The notes under the pieces are model-generated. The model was not told where the DNA came from, searched no databases, and saw only the letters and a list, made by a program, of their open reading frames with translations. Both the position numbers and the translations under genes were made by a program. Below are positions 7,888 to 13,897 of a stretch of 14,190 nt of DNA, piece by piece. Origin of the DNA: Fen-1273 sp035516035 (GTDB lineage Bacteria; Bacteroidota; Ignavibacteria; UBA10030; UBA6906); assembly GCA_035516035.1 (NCBI GenBank), contig DATJAS010000138.1, positions 1 to 14,190 on the forward strand, read 5' to 3'. The stretch's first letter is position 1, and each line of letters starts with the position of its first letter.

Positions 7888-9927
7888 ATGAGGAGAGTTG
7901 ATAGCCGCTTTCTGCTGATTGCCGGCCTCACGCTTCTTGCCGGCACGGCCTTCGCGCAGATTCCGCCGCCGACACACCTGACCGCAAAGGGAGTCCCTTC
8001 ACAGGGGGACTATGACTGGGGGCTTTCACTCTCCGTCCAGCTTGCCTGGATGGAGGTCCTGCCCGGTGCGGTACCGTGGGACCACGTCGCATTCAGAATT
8101 TACCGTTCCGTCGACGACTCGACGTCTTTCGCGCCGCTGAGCGTCACGGGGGACCGGTCATTCAGCGACCATGACGTCCTCACGGGGCATACCTACTTCT
8201 ACTACGTCACGGCATTTGCCATCGCCCATGACACCGCCTCACACGAGAGCGGAAAGAGCAACACCGCATGGGCGCAGGTCCTTCCGCCCCCCGGACACGT
8301 GACCGGGACGGTCGCCGGGACCGTGACAGACAGCGTGACAGGGACGCCCATCCCTGGCGTCCGCATCAGGTTCTTCCGCGACGCTCATGACTACGATGAC
8401 GGCATGCAGGTGCGTACGGATTCGCTCGGGCGCTACAGTGCCCGGCTCGACACCGGGACGTATCTCATACTTGCGCAGCCGGGCGCGTGGCCCGATCTCT
8501 CCATGAAGCCCGTGCTGCCGTACAGGCCCAAGTGGTACCTGAACGCGACCGAGCCGTCGCACGCGGCGCCGGTGACGGTCGCCGACAGCATGACGTTTAC
8601 GGCAAATTTCGCGCTCGTCCACCCGGTGGTGCCGGTCAGGGTCAATGTGCGCGGTACGGTGCGCGACTCGGCAGGGAACGCCCTGAGAGGAGCGACCGTC
8701 CTCCTCCTGCGGACAATCCAGCAGATGCAGCAGATGGCGGAGGTGAACGGGGACGCGATCGACGCTCCGGGAGAAACCGCCGACTTCGACGACATAGGCC
8801 GCCTGTACGGGGTGATGGCGGAGGTGAAGACGGACTCCTCCGGCAATTACGACGCGACCGTCCTCTCCGGGAGTCCGTATGTCGCGCTCGCCGAGAAGAA
8901 AGGGTTCGTTCCGCAGTTCTTCGATCACAAGAGTCAGCCCGCGGACGCGACCATCCTTCTCATCGCGCACGATACGAGCGGCATCGACTTCAATCTTGAT
9001 TCCGTCCGTCCGCCCGAGACATACGCGATCAGCGGCGCGGTCAGGGATTCCGCAGGGGTCGCCGTCCCGTCGCGCATCGTGGTCTTCCCCCTCCCGCCGC
9101 GTCCTGAAGGGACGGCGAGGTTCGCGTCAACGGACAGCATGGGCCTCTTCACCGTGCAGAAAGTCCGCGCCGGGAAATACATTATCCTCGCGCTCCCGTA
9201 CGGCGCATTCGCGCCGGCCTTCTACAAAGCCGGGGCGTTCGGCGTGATGCACTGGAAGGATGCCGACACGGTGACGGTGGCGGGCGACGTGACCGGCATC
9301 GATATCGGCGTCGTGCCGATCACCGCCGGCGGCTTCGCGTCGCTCCGCGGCAGCGTCGAGTCAGGGGGGACAGGGCTGGCCGGCGTCAACGTCTTCGGTC
9401 AATCCGCCGACGGGTCGATCGGCGGGTACGCCCTGACGGACAACAGCGGCGCGTATGAGATCGACGGACTCGCGCCGGGCGTCACGACGGTGATCGTGGA
9501 CGCCGAGGGGTACGACCCGGTGCAGCAGCAGATCGCGATCGGGGCGACGGACTACGTACTGTCGGGGAACTTCTCGCTCAGCCAGTCGACCTCATCGATC
9601 CCGGTCGGGGGAGGCGCATCCGGGCATCCCGGAGACTTCGTGCTCGAGCAGAACTACCCGAACCCGTTCAACCCGACGACGACGATCTCGTTCTCGGTTC
9701 CGGTGGCATCCGGCGTGACGATCCGGGTGTACAGCATCCTGGGGCAGGAAGTCGCGACGCTCGTTGACGGCCCGTTCGCCGCGGGGAGCCACACCGCGAT
9801 CTGGAACGGCCGCGACAGTGCGGGGAGGGTGGTGGCAAGCGGGGTCTACTTCTACCGCATGGAGGCGACGGGCCTCGGCGGAGGCGGGTCCTTTACGTCG
9901 ATGAGGCGAATGCTGTTCCTGAAGTGA
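7888..9927 (+). CDS. T9SS-sorted multidomain secreted protein (FnIII-like plus carboxypeptidase-regulatory-like repeats)
   Basis: This 679-residue protein has a signal peptide (1-24, ending AFAQ). A fibronectin-III-like domain follows at about 26-132 (IYRSVDDSTSFAPL, YFYYVTAFA). Four modules resembling the carboxypeptidase regulatory-like domain come next, at about 139-245, 251-370, 377-475 and 483-565. Each opens with a GTV/GAV/GSV strand (GTVTDSVTG, GTVRDSAGN, GAVRDSAGV, GSVESGGTG) and later has a TDS-x-G-x-Y/F turn. The C-terminus (about 583-679) is a type IX sorting domain with QNYPNPFNPTTTI, a FlgD-like NGRDSAGRVVASGVYFYR and final MLFLK. Such proteins are cell-surface or secreted adhesion/structural proteins; no enzyme motif is seen. 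The frame stays open upstream to 7792, but that stretch contains the promoter. GGGAGGG just before the ATG at 7888 decides the start. Confidence 0.88.
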   Translation: MRRVDSRFLLIAGLTLLAGTAFAQIPPPTHLTAKGVPSQGDYDWGLSLSVQLAWMEVLPGAVPWDHVAFRIYRSVDDSTSFAPLSVTGDRSFSDHDVLTGHTYFYYVTAFAIAHDTASHESGKSNTAWAQVLPPPGHVTGTVAGTVTDSVTGTPIPGVRIRFFRDAHDYDDGMQVRTDSLGRYSARLDTGTYLILAQPGAWPDLSMKPVLPYRPKWYLNATEPSHAAPVTVADSMTFTANFALVHPVVPVRVNVRGTVRDSAGNALRGATVLLLRTIQQMQQMAEVNGDAIDAPGETADFDDIGRLYGVMAEVKTDSSGNYDATVLSGSPYVALAEKKGFVPQFFDHKSQPADATILLIAHDTSGIDFNLDSVRPPETYAISGAVRDSAGVAVPSRIVVFPLPPRPEGTARFASTDSMGLFTVQKVRAGKYIILALPYGAFAPAFYKAGAFGVMHWKDADTVTVAGDVTGIDIGVVPITAGGFASLRGSVESGGTGLAGVNVFGQSADGSIGGYALTDNSGAYEIDGLAPGVTTVIVDAEGYDPVQQQIAIGATDYVLSGNFSLSQSTSSIPVGGGASGHPGDFVLEQNYPNPFNPTTTISFSVPVASGVTIRVYSILGQEVATLVDGPFAAGSHTAIWNGRDSAGRVVASGVYFYRMEATGLGGGGSFTSMRRMLFLK

Positions 9928-9943
9928 CCCGCAAAGCGGGTCA
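9925..9943. terminator. Short perfect hairpin at the stop of the T9SS gene
   Basis: TGACCCGC (9925-9932) and GCGGGTCA (9936-9943) form an 8-bp perfect stem with an AAA loop. The left arm begins with the stop codon itself. No U-tract follows on either strand, so termination strength is uncertain. Confidence 0.5.
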
Positions 9944-9977
9944 TGGCGAGGGGCGCCTCCGGGCGCCCCGAAGCCAT
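9943..9977. terminator. Second GC-rich hairpin between convergent genes
   Basis: GGGGCGCC (9950-9957) pairs with GGCGCCCC (9962-9969) around a TCCG loop. The stem is extended by ATGGC (9943-9947) with GCCAT (9973-9977) across a small internal loop. It fills the 51-base gap between two convergent stops and is probably a bidirectional 3'-end structure, although a U-tract is lacking. Confidence 0.55.
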
Positions 9978-9978
9978 C

Positions 9979-10980
9979 TCACTTCGTTTTCGCAAAGAAC
10001 CTGTTCCAGTCCTTCGTCATATCCGCGATCGTCCACCCGCTCTTCCGCGCCAGGTCCAGCGTCTTGTCGAGCCGGCCGAACGTCCCGTGCCTGTCATACG
10101 CAAACTCGTTGCCGCCGTTGGTATGGTGCACCAGGAGCGCGAGGTGTTTCCCCTCTCCCGAGGCGACCCACTCCAGCATCTCCCTGTCCGCGTCCGCGTT
10201 GCCGAACGCGGCAATCGGTCGCCGTCCGATCGCGCGGAATACTGCCTGGGGCCTTCCCGGACCGTCGTCCATGAGGTCATAGTCCGTTCGCCGGGTGAGG
10301 CTGGACTTCCCCTTCCGGAGAGCGTACCTGGTCCTGACGCTGCTGCCGATCACCTGTGCGGGGGGAACTCCGTACGCCTTTTCGGCCCACGCCCTGAGAA
10401 ACGCTTCATCGCCCCTGACGATGATATAGATTGTAAATCCGCTTGCGCGGAGGAAATCGAGGAGTTCCTGCATCGGCAGGAGTCCGCACTGGACGTAGGG
10501 ACGTGCGAGCCTGGGGTTCCTTCCCTTCTCGAGCCACCTGAGCACCGTTTCTTCGTATTCATCGGTTGTCAGTCCCCCCGTCGTCGCTCCCTCCAGCTCC
10601 ATGATCCCCCGCGTGTCCGCTGCAGCGAGCCCGTTCATGTTCTTTGCCAGGGCGGAACGGAAAGGCTCGCGGGATTTCCAGCGGGGATGCTTCGGCGCCA
10701 GCGCCCTGACCCGGTCCATCAGGAAAGCAATTTCGGCAGGAGCGGGGAGTTCAGGACAGAGCGTCCCGTCGTGACTGAAGACCGCGATCCGTCCTTCGGG
10801 GGGGACATAGTCCGGTCCTCCTTCCGTGGTGACATCCCTGACGAATTGAATTACGGCGAGTTTGGTGGGCCCGATATTCCACGAGCGGAGCGTATCCGCC
10901 CCGCACGCGGCGGTGGCCGGCAGCATGAGCGCGCCGGCCAGCACGGCCACCGGGAAGAGCGCGGTGATCCGGCAATGCAT
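9979..10980 (-). CDS. Exported HAD-superfamily acid-phosphatase-like protein, probable pseudoenzyme
   Basis: This 333-residue protein has a signal peptide (about 1-28). The body matches a well-known family of exported HAD-like hydrolases (TTEGGPDYVPP at 51-61, YGVPPAQVIGSS at 203-214, GRRPIAAFGN at 252-261, LLVHHT at 282-287). The expected catalytic residues are altered. Motif I, usually FDNDGTLW, reads FSHDGTLC, so the nucleophile Asp is S69. Motif II, usually IVSGGG, reads IVRGD, with R189 in place of Ser. The motif III Lys in GKP is R243. Motif IV GNSDGD reads GNADAD and keeps D263 and D265. I re-read codons 69 (AGT) and 189 (AGG) on the minus strand. Phosphatase activity by the normal mechanism is therefore unlikely; a binding or regulatory role is inferred. 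GGAG lies seven bases before the start. It follows the YedE-type genes by 39 bases and probably shares their transcript. Confidence 0.85.
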   Translation of the reverse strand: MHCRITALFPVAVLAGALMLPATAACGADTLRSWNIGPTKLAVIQFVRDVTTEGGPDYVPPEGRIAVFSHDGTLCPELPAPAEIAFLMDRVRALAPKHPRWKSREPFRSALAKNMNGLAAADTRGIMELEGATTGGLTTDEYEETVLRWLEKGRNPRLARPYVQCGLLPMQELLDFLRASGFTIYIIVRGDEAFLRAWAEKAYGVPPAQVIGSSVRTRYALRKGKSSLTRRTDYDLMDDGPGRPQAVFRAIGRRPIAAFGNADADREMLEWVASGEGKHLALLVHHTNGGNEFAYDRHGTFGRLDKTLDLARKSGWTIADMTKDWNRFFAKTK

Positions 10981-11019
10981 GGTGTGCTCCAGGTAGTTAC
11001 GGGAATACGCCGGCGGCCC

Positions 11020-11430
11020 TCAGTGGGGGAGCCGGTCGCGCACGAGCCCGTAGACGAGCGCACCGCCGATCGCACTGAGCAGCGCGGCGGCGTACGCAAC
11101 GTATCCTCCCCCTGCAAGGGCATAGAGGGGGCCGGGGCACGCTCCGGTGAGCGCCCATCCGACGCCGAAGAGGAGCCCCCCGAAGACGGTCCCCTTGCCG
11201 AGTGTCTTCCGCTCGATGACGATCGGCGTCCCTTCCACCGAGGGGAAGCCGAGCTTCCTGACAATTGCCATCGAGAGGGCACCGACGACGACGGCGGAAC
11301 CGATGACGCCGTACATATGGAAAGAGTCGAAACGGAACATCTCCTGTATGCGGAACCAGGAGATCACTTCGCCGTTGCAGAGAATGACGCCGAAAAACGT
11401 CCCGAGCAAGAAAACGATGATCATGACCAT
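11020..11430 (-). CDS. YeeE/YedE-type sulfur transporter, C-terminal half
   Basis: This 136-residue protein is very hydrophobic, with about four membrane segments (near 1-18, 40-57, 82-97 and 110-129). It carries GWALTGACPGPLYALAGGG (91-109), the hallmark of the second half of the YeeE/YedE family (DUF6691 type). In the single-chain homologue TsuA, conserved cysteines along the central path carry thiosulfate across the inner membrane; C98 here would be one of them. The start at 11430 is supported by GGGAG about six bases upstream on the minus strand; a second ATG two codons later is less well spaced. Only 10 bases separate it from the upstream half-transporter gene, so the two form one operon and probably one membrane complex. 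Confidence 0.85.
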   Translation of the reverse strand: MVMIIVFLLGTFFGVILCNGEVISWFRIQEMFRFDSFHMYGVIGSAVVVGALSMAIVRKLGFPSVEGTPIVIERKTLGKGTVFGGLLFGVGWALTGACPGPLYALAGGGYVAYAAALLSAIGGALVYGLVRDRLPH

Positions 11431-11440
11431 GGCCGGCTCC

Positions 11441-12004
11441 CTATGGCAGGCGAAGGATGAGGGGGAGGATGAAATACGTCGATATCATCCCGCCCAGGAA
11501 GAAGCAGATCGTGGCCACGAGCGATGCGCCCTGGAGCGTTGCCAGCCCGTGAATTGAATGTCCTGACGTGCATCCTTCCGCCCAGCGCGTCCCGAACCCG
11601 ACAAGGAACCCGCCCCCCACGACGAGGAGGAGCCCGCGGGGTGTGGCGAGCGAGGCGAGCGAGAAGAGGTCGCCGGGGATCAGCGTGGCAAAGTCCTTTA
11701 CCCCGATATGTGCGAGCGCCGAGAGCGTGTCTGACGAAATCTGCGTAACCGGCGATGCGCGAAGTGATCCGGCCCCGATGCAGCCTCCGACGGCAATCCC
11801 CGCGACGAAGACAAGCCGCCACCGGTGCTCCCTCCAGTTGTACTGGAAATAGCGGGCTCCCGGGCGGATTGCCGCCGCACAGATGTCCCTGAACGTTGAG
11901 GATACGCCGAAATGCCTGTTGACGAGAATATACAATAGCGGCACATACAATCCGATAAGCGGGCCGGTAATGTACCAGGGCCAGAACGAGGCGAATAGAT
12001 CCAT
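11441..12004 (-). CDS. YeeE/YedE-type sulfur transporter, N-terminal half
   Basis: This 187-residue membrane protein has hydrophobic segments near 10-27, 63-80, 122-138 and 160-185. It contains GFGTRWAEGCTSGHSIHGL (136-154), the signature of the first half of YeeE/YedE sulfur transporters. C145 in GCTSGH is the expected substrate-path cysteine, and C75 in GGCIGAG is another candidate. Members import thiosulfate or related reduced sulfur across the inner membrane, and the two-polypeptide arrangement seen here is common in this family. AGGAG lies about four bases before the ATG on the minus strand. It is first in a minus-strand operon with the second half and the HAD-like protein, and is divergent from the DsrE-like gene. 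Confidence 0.87.
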   Translation of the reverse strand: MDLFASFWPWYITGPLIGLYVPLLYILVNRHFGVSSTFRDICAAAIRPGARYFQYNWREHRWRLVFVAGIAVGGCIGAGSLRASPVTQISSDTLSALAHIGVKDFATLIPGDLFSLASLATPRGLLLVVGGGFLVGFGTRWAEGCTSGHSIHGLATLQGASLVATICFFLGGMISTYFILPLILRLP

Positions 12005-12031
12005 GCGACTCCTGTCAAAGAACAGTGATGT

Positions 12032-12047
12032 GGGGGGTCATCCCCCC
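12032..12047. promoter_or_regulatory. GGGGGGTCATCCCCCC palindrome in divergent intergenic region
   Basis: Six perfect G-C pairs around a TCAT loop lie just upstream of the YeeE/YedE start and at the inferred minus-strand transcription start. This could be an operator or a hairpin at the 5' end of the leader. Function not known. Confidence 0.4.
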
Positions 12048-12051
12048 CTGT

Positions 12052-12081
12052 AATATATACAATTTTGGCCGAAATTCTCAG
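12052..12081 (-). promoter_or_regulatory. Possible minus-strand promoter of the YeeE/YedE operon
   Basis: On the minus strand, CTGAGA (12081-12076, four of six) and TATATT (12057-12052, five of six) are 18 bases apart. Transcription would start near 12045, within the GGGGGG/CCCCCC palindrome. Moderate match only. Confidence 0.35.
12061..12076. promoter_or_regulatory. Near-palindrome AATTTTGGCCGAAATT (operator candidate)
   Basis: This 16-base dyad has seven of eight symmetric pairs. It lies inside the spacer of the possible minus-strand promoter and 13 bases upstream of the possible plus-strand -35, a position from which one regulator could control both directions. The adjacent TGTAATATATACA (12049-12061) is also nearly symmetric. 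Confidence 0.45.
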
Positions 12082-12089
12082 AGGATGGG

Positions 12090-12118
12090 TTGATTCAGTC
12101 CTTCCGGATTGCTAGATT
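12090..12118 (+). promoter_or_regulatory. Possible promoter of the DsrE-like gene
   Basis: TTGATT (12090-12095) and TAGATT (12113-12118), each four of six to the sigma70 consensus, are 17 bases apart. This places the transcription start near 12125, about 35 bases before the ribosome-binding site. Confidence 0.45.
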
Positions 12119-12171
12119 CCGCCCCAACGTTCTTTCACAACCACACTCACCTTCTCAGCAGGAGGACCCCC

Positions 12172-12855
12172 ATGTCCCGCATTGATGATTCGATCCAGCG
12201 GAGGCACTTCCTCGGCACGCTCCTCGCGACGGCGTCCGTAGGAGCGGCAGGTCTGGCGCTACCGGTCTCCCGGGCAGTTGCGGCTGAAGCCCCGTCACCC
12301 GATCCCGGCGGATCTCAGTTCGACCAGTGGCTCGGCAAAATCAAGGGGAAACACCGCCAGGTGTTTGACTGCCCCGCACCCAAAATGGGGCTCCCCTTTG
12401 CATGGGCCCGCGTCTTCCTGATGACCAACGCAGCCGTCGGGGTCCCCGAAAAGGACGTCACTGCCGTCATGGTTCTTCGTCACGACGGCATTCCCCTCGG
12501 GATGGAAAGCCGGCTGTGGGAGAAGTATAAATTCGGGGAGATGTTTGATGTCAACGACCAGGAGACGAAAAAGCCGTTGACGATGAACCCGTTCTGGCAG
12601 GCGAAAGAGGGCTCTCTCCCCCTCCCGGGCATGTCCATCGACGAGCTTCAGAAGAGCGGCGTACTCATGGGCATCTGCGACATAGCGCTCACCGTGTACA
12701 GCCAGATGGCGGGGAAGAAGATGAGCATGGACCCTGCTGACGTGAAGAAGGACTGGGTCTCCGGCATACTGCCCGGGATCCTCGTCGTACCATCAGGCGT
12801 CCTCGCCGTCAACCGCGCGCAGGAGCACGGTTGCACGTACTGCTTCGCCGGCTGA
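12172..12855 (+). CDS. Tat-exported DsrE/DsrF-like sulfur-carrier family protein
   Basis: This 227-residue protein starts with a twin-arginine signal (QRRHFLGTLLATA at 9-21, hydrophobic to about 30, cleavage near AVAA-E), so it is probably exported folded. The mature part resembles DsrE/DsrF-like proteins: LQKSGVLMGICDIAL (159-173) with C169 at the position of the conserved cysteine, and GILVVPSGVLAVNRAQEHG (202-220). It ends in CTYCFAG, giving a C-terminal CxxC pair (C221, C224) that I do not recall as standard for the family. DsrE-like proteins carry sulfane sulfur on cysteine; here that would happen in the periplasm. An in-frame ATG at 12109 exists, but AGGAGG at 12160-12165 is six bases before 12172 and decides the start. 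Neighbours are a thiosulfate-type transporter, a TsdA-like cytochrome and a rhodanese, which support a sulfur role. Confidence 0.8.
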   Translation: MSRIDDSIQRRHFLGTLLATASVGAAGLALPVSRAVAAEAPSPDPGGSQFDQWLGKIKGKHRQVFDCPAPKMGLPFAWARVFLMTNAAVGVPEKDVTAVMVLRHDGIPLGMESRLWEKYKFGEMFDVNDQETKKPLTMNPFWQAKEGSLPLPGMSIDELQKSGVLMGICDIALTVYSQMAGKKMSMDPADVKKDWVSGILPGILVVPSGVLAVNRAQEHGCTYCFAG

Positions 12856-12856
12856 G

Positions 12857-13828
12857 TCAGTGGTCGTTCGGCGTGGGGCGCACCTCGGCCCCACGCCGGT
12901 AATATACCGCGTCAGGCGGAATGCGCGTCCGGAGGTAGTCAAATCTCTTGAGCGGATATGCCGGGCGCGGCCTGGCATTGATGAAGCCGGCGATCTGCTG
13001 GGCTTCCTCGGCGGTGAGGCAACCGGGATTCAAATACGGCATCGCGTACCTGATAAACCCCGCCAGCGTGTAGACCCGGGCCGCTCCCGCGCCGTCGTTC
13101 CAGGAGCGGGGCCCCCAGAGGGGGCCGGCCATCTTGTCGCCGATTGCCACGCCCTGTCCGTCTGCGCCGTGGCACGTGCTGCAATGCTCTTTGAACAGTG
13201 CGCTGCCCCTCTGCGGGTCGAGCCGCTCGACCGGGATCAGGCTGTCCGCTGGGATAGTGTTCTGCCCGCGCCAGGGGAGAGGTTTTCTCCCGTCAATGCC
13301 TTCCGATATCCAGCGGATGTATGCCGCAAGGGCTCCAACCTCGTCCGCCGTGGTATCCGGGAATGTCCGGATGAGGTCGCCTGACGGCGTGTCGGCGCGG
13401 ATCGCCGTGGCGTTTTCGCTTCGCATGAAACAGCCGATGATCCTGTCTTCAAGCGAGAAGAGCCGCCCCTCGCGCTTGTTGTATTCAGGGAACACGCCGG
13501 CGACGCCGGTCAACGGCAGTCCCCTTTCGCGCTGCCCGGCGTTCAGGTGACAGTTGCCGCAGGCAAGCCGGTTTGCCGCAACTGAAGGAGCCTCGTCCGC
13601 CGTCCGGACGAAAAGACGATAGCCCCGGCGGATCTGTGCGCCGCGAGGCGAGGCACCGAGCGATGAATCGGCGAGGGGGTTCTTCGGCAGGTCCCAGGCT
13701 GTGACCATCGTCGTCGAAGCGGCGACCAGGGACGCGTGAAGTGTGTCGGCGCGTTGCTGAGCGACGCCGGTGGGGGATGCAGCCGCGGCGGCGATGACCA
13801 GGAAAAGAGCCCGAGTCTCCTGTCTCAT
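12857..13828 (-). CDS. TsdA-like dihaem cytochrome c (thiosulfate dehydrogenase family)
   Basis: This 323-residue protein has a signal peptide (1-24, ending GVAQ) and two c-type haem sites, CGNCH (C90, C93, H94) and CSTCH (C216, C219, H220). The surrounding pattern matches TsdA: LACGNCHLNAG, EDRIIGCFMRSENA, YIRWIS, PLWGPRSWNDGAGAARVYTLAGFI. TsdA oxidises two thiosulfates to tetrathionate, or runs in reverse, in the periplasm. C133 in GCFMRS stands 39 residues after H94, where TsdA has the unusual Cys ligand of haem 1. M263 in YAMP is the likely haem 2 ligand; the residue before it is A262 rather than the Lys or Asn I recall from characterised enzymes. The frame is open upstream to 14167, but AAAGGA precedes the ATG at 13828 and the signal peptide starts there. 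It converges on the DsrE-like gene with 1 bp between stops. Confidence 0.87.
   Translation of the reverse strand: MRQETRALFLVIAAAAASPTGVAQQRADTLHASLVAASTTMVTAWDLPKNPLADSSLGASPRGAQIRRGYRLFVRTADEAPSVAANRLACGNCHLNAGQRERGLPLTGVAGVFPEYNKREGRLFSLEDRIIGCFMRSENATAIRADTPSGDLIRTFPDTTADEVGALAAYIRWISEGIDGRKPLPWRGQNTIPADSLIPVERLDPQRGSALFKEHCSTCHGADGQGVAIGDKMAGPLWGPRSWNDGAGAARVYTLAGFIRYAMPYLNPGCLTAEEAQQIAGFINARPRPAYPLKRFDYLRTRIPPDAVYYRRGAEVRPTPNDH
12869..12898. repeat. 11-bp perfect hairpin inside the 3' end of the TsdA-like gene
   Basis: CGGCGTGGGGC (12869-12879) and GCCCCACGCCG (12888-12898) pair perfectly around an 8-nt loop. The structure lies 14 bases after the DsrE-like stop and within the last codons of the convergent cytochrome gene. 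No U-tract follows on either strand. It may protect or define 3' ends of both transcripts. Confidence 0.55.
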
Positions 13829-13864
13829 GTCTCGATTCCTTTCTCCCGTGTGGATCGGTGCGGG

Positions 13865-13881
13865 GTCAGAACGTTTCTGAA
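13865..13881. promoter_or_regulatory. TCAGAACGTTTCTGA dyad between divergent genes
   Basis: Positions 13866-13880 form 6-bp arms (TCAGAA/TTCTGA) around CGT. They lie in the 69-base gap between the divergent cytochrome and rhodanese starts and are a possible operator. The arms are short, so a chance occurrence is possible. I see no clear promoter boxes in this gap. Confidence 0.3.
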
Positions 13882-13897
13882 CAGTGTGGGTTTGCCC

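Noticed and set aside
8290..9590. Internal repeats in the second T9SS gene as possible DNA repeat array
   Set aside because: The similarity is between protein domains (four regulatory-like modules) and the DNA copies are too diverged to be a repeat array or CRISPR.
9943..11460. Long plus-strand open frame (505 codons) opposite the HAD-like and YeeE/YedE genes
   Set aside because: It is antisense to well-recognised proteins, its translation is Arg/Pro/Glu-rich without domain features, and GC-rich DNA routinely gives such shadow frames.
12109..12171. Upstream ATG extension of the DsrE-like gene
   Set aside because: It would start inside the candidate promoter, has no Shine-Dalgarno sequence, and would put 21 non-conserved residues before the Tat signal.
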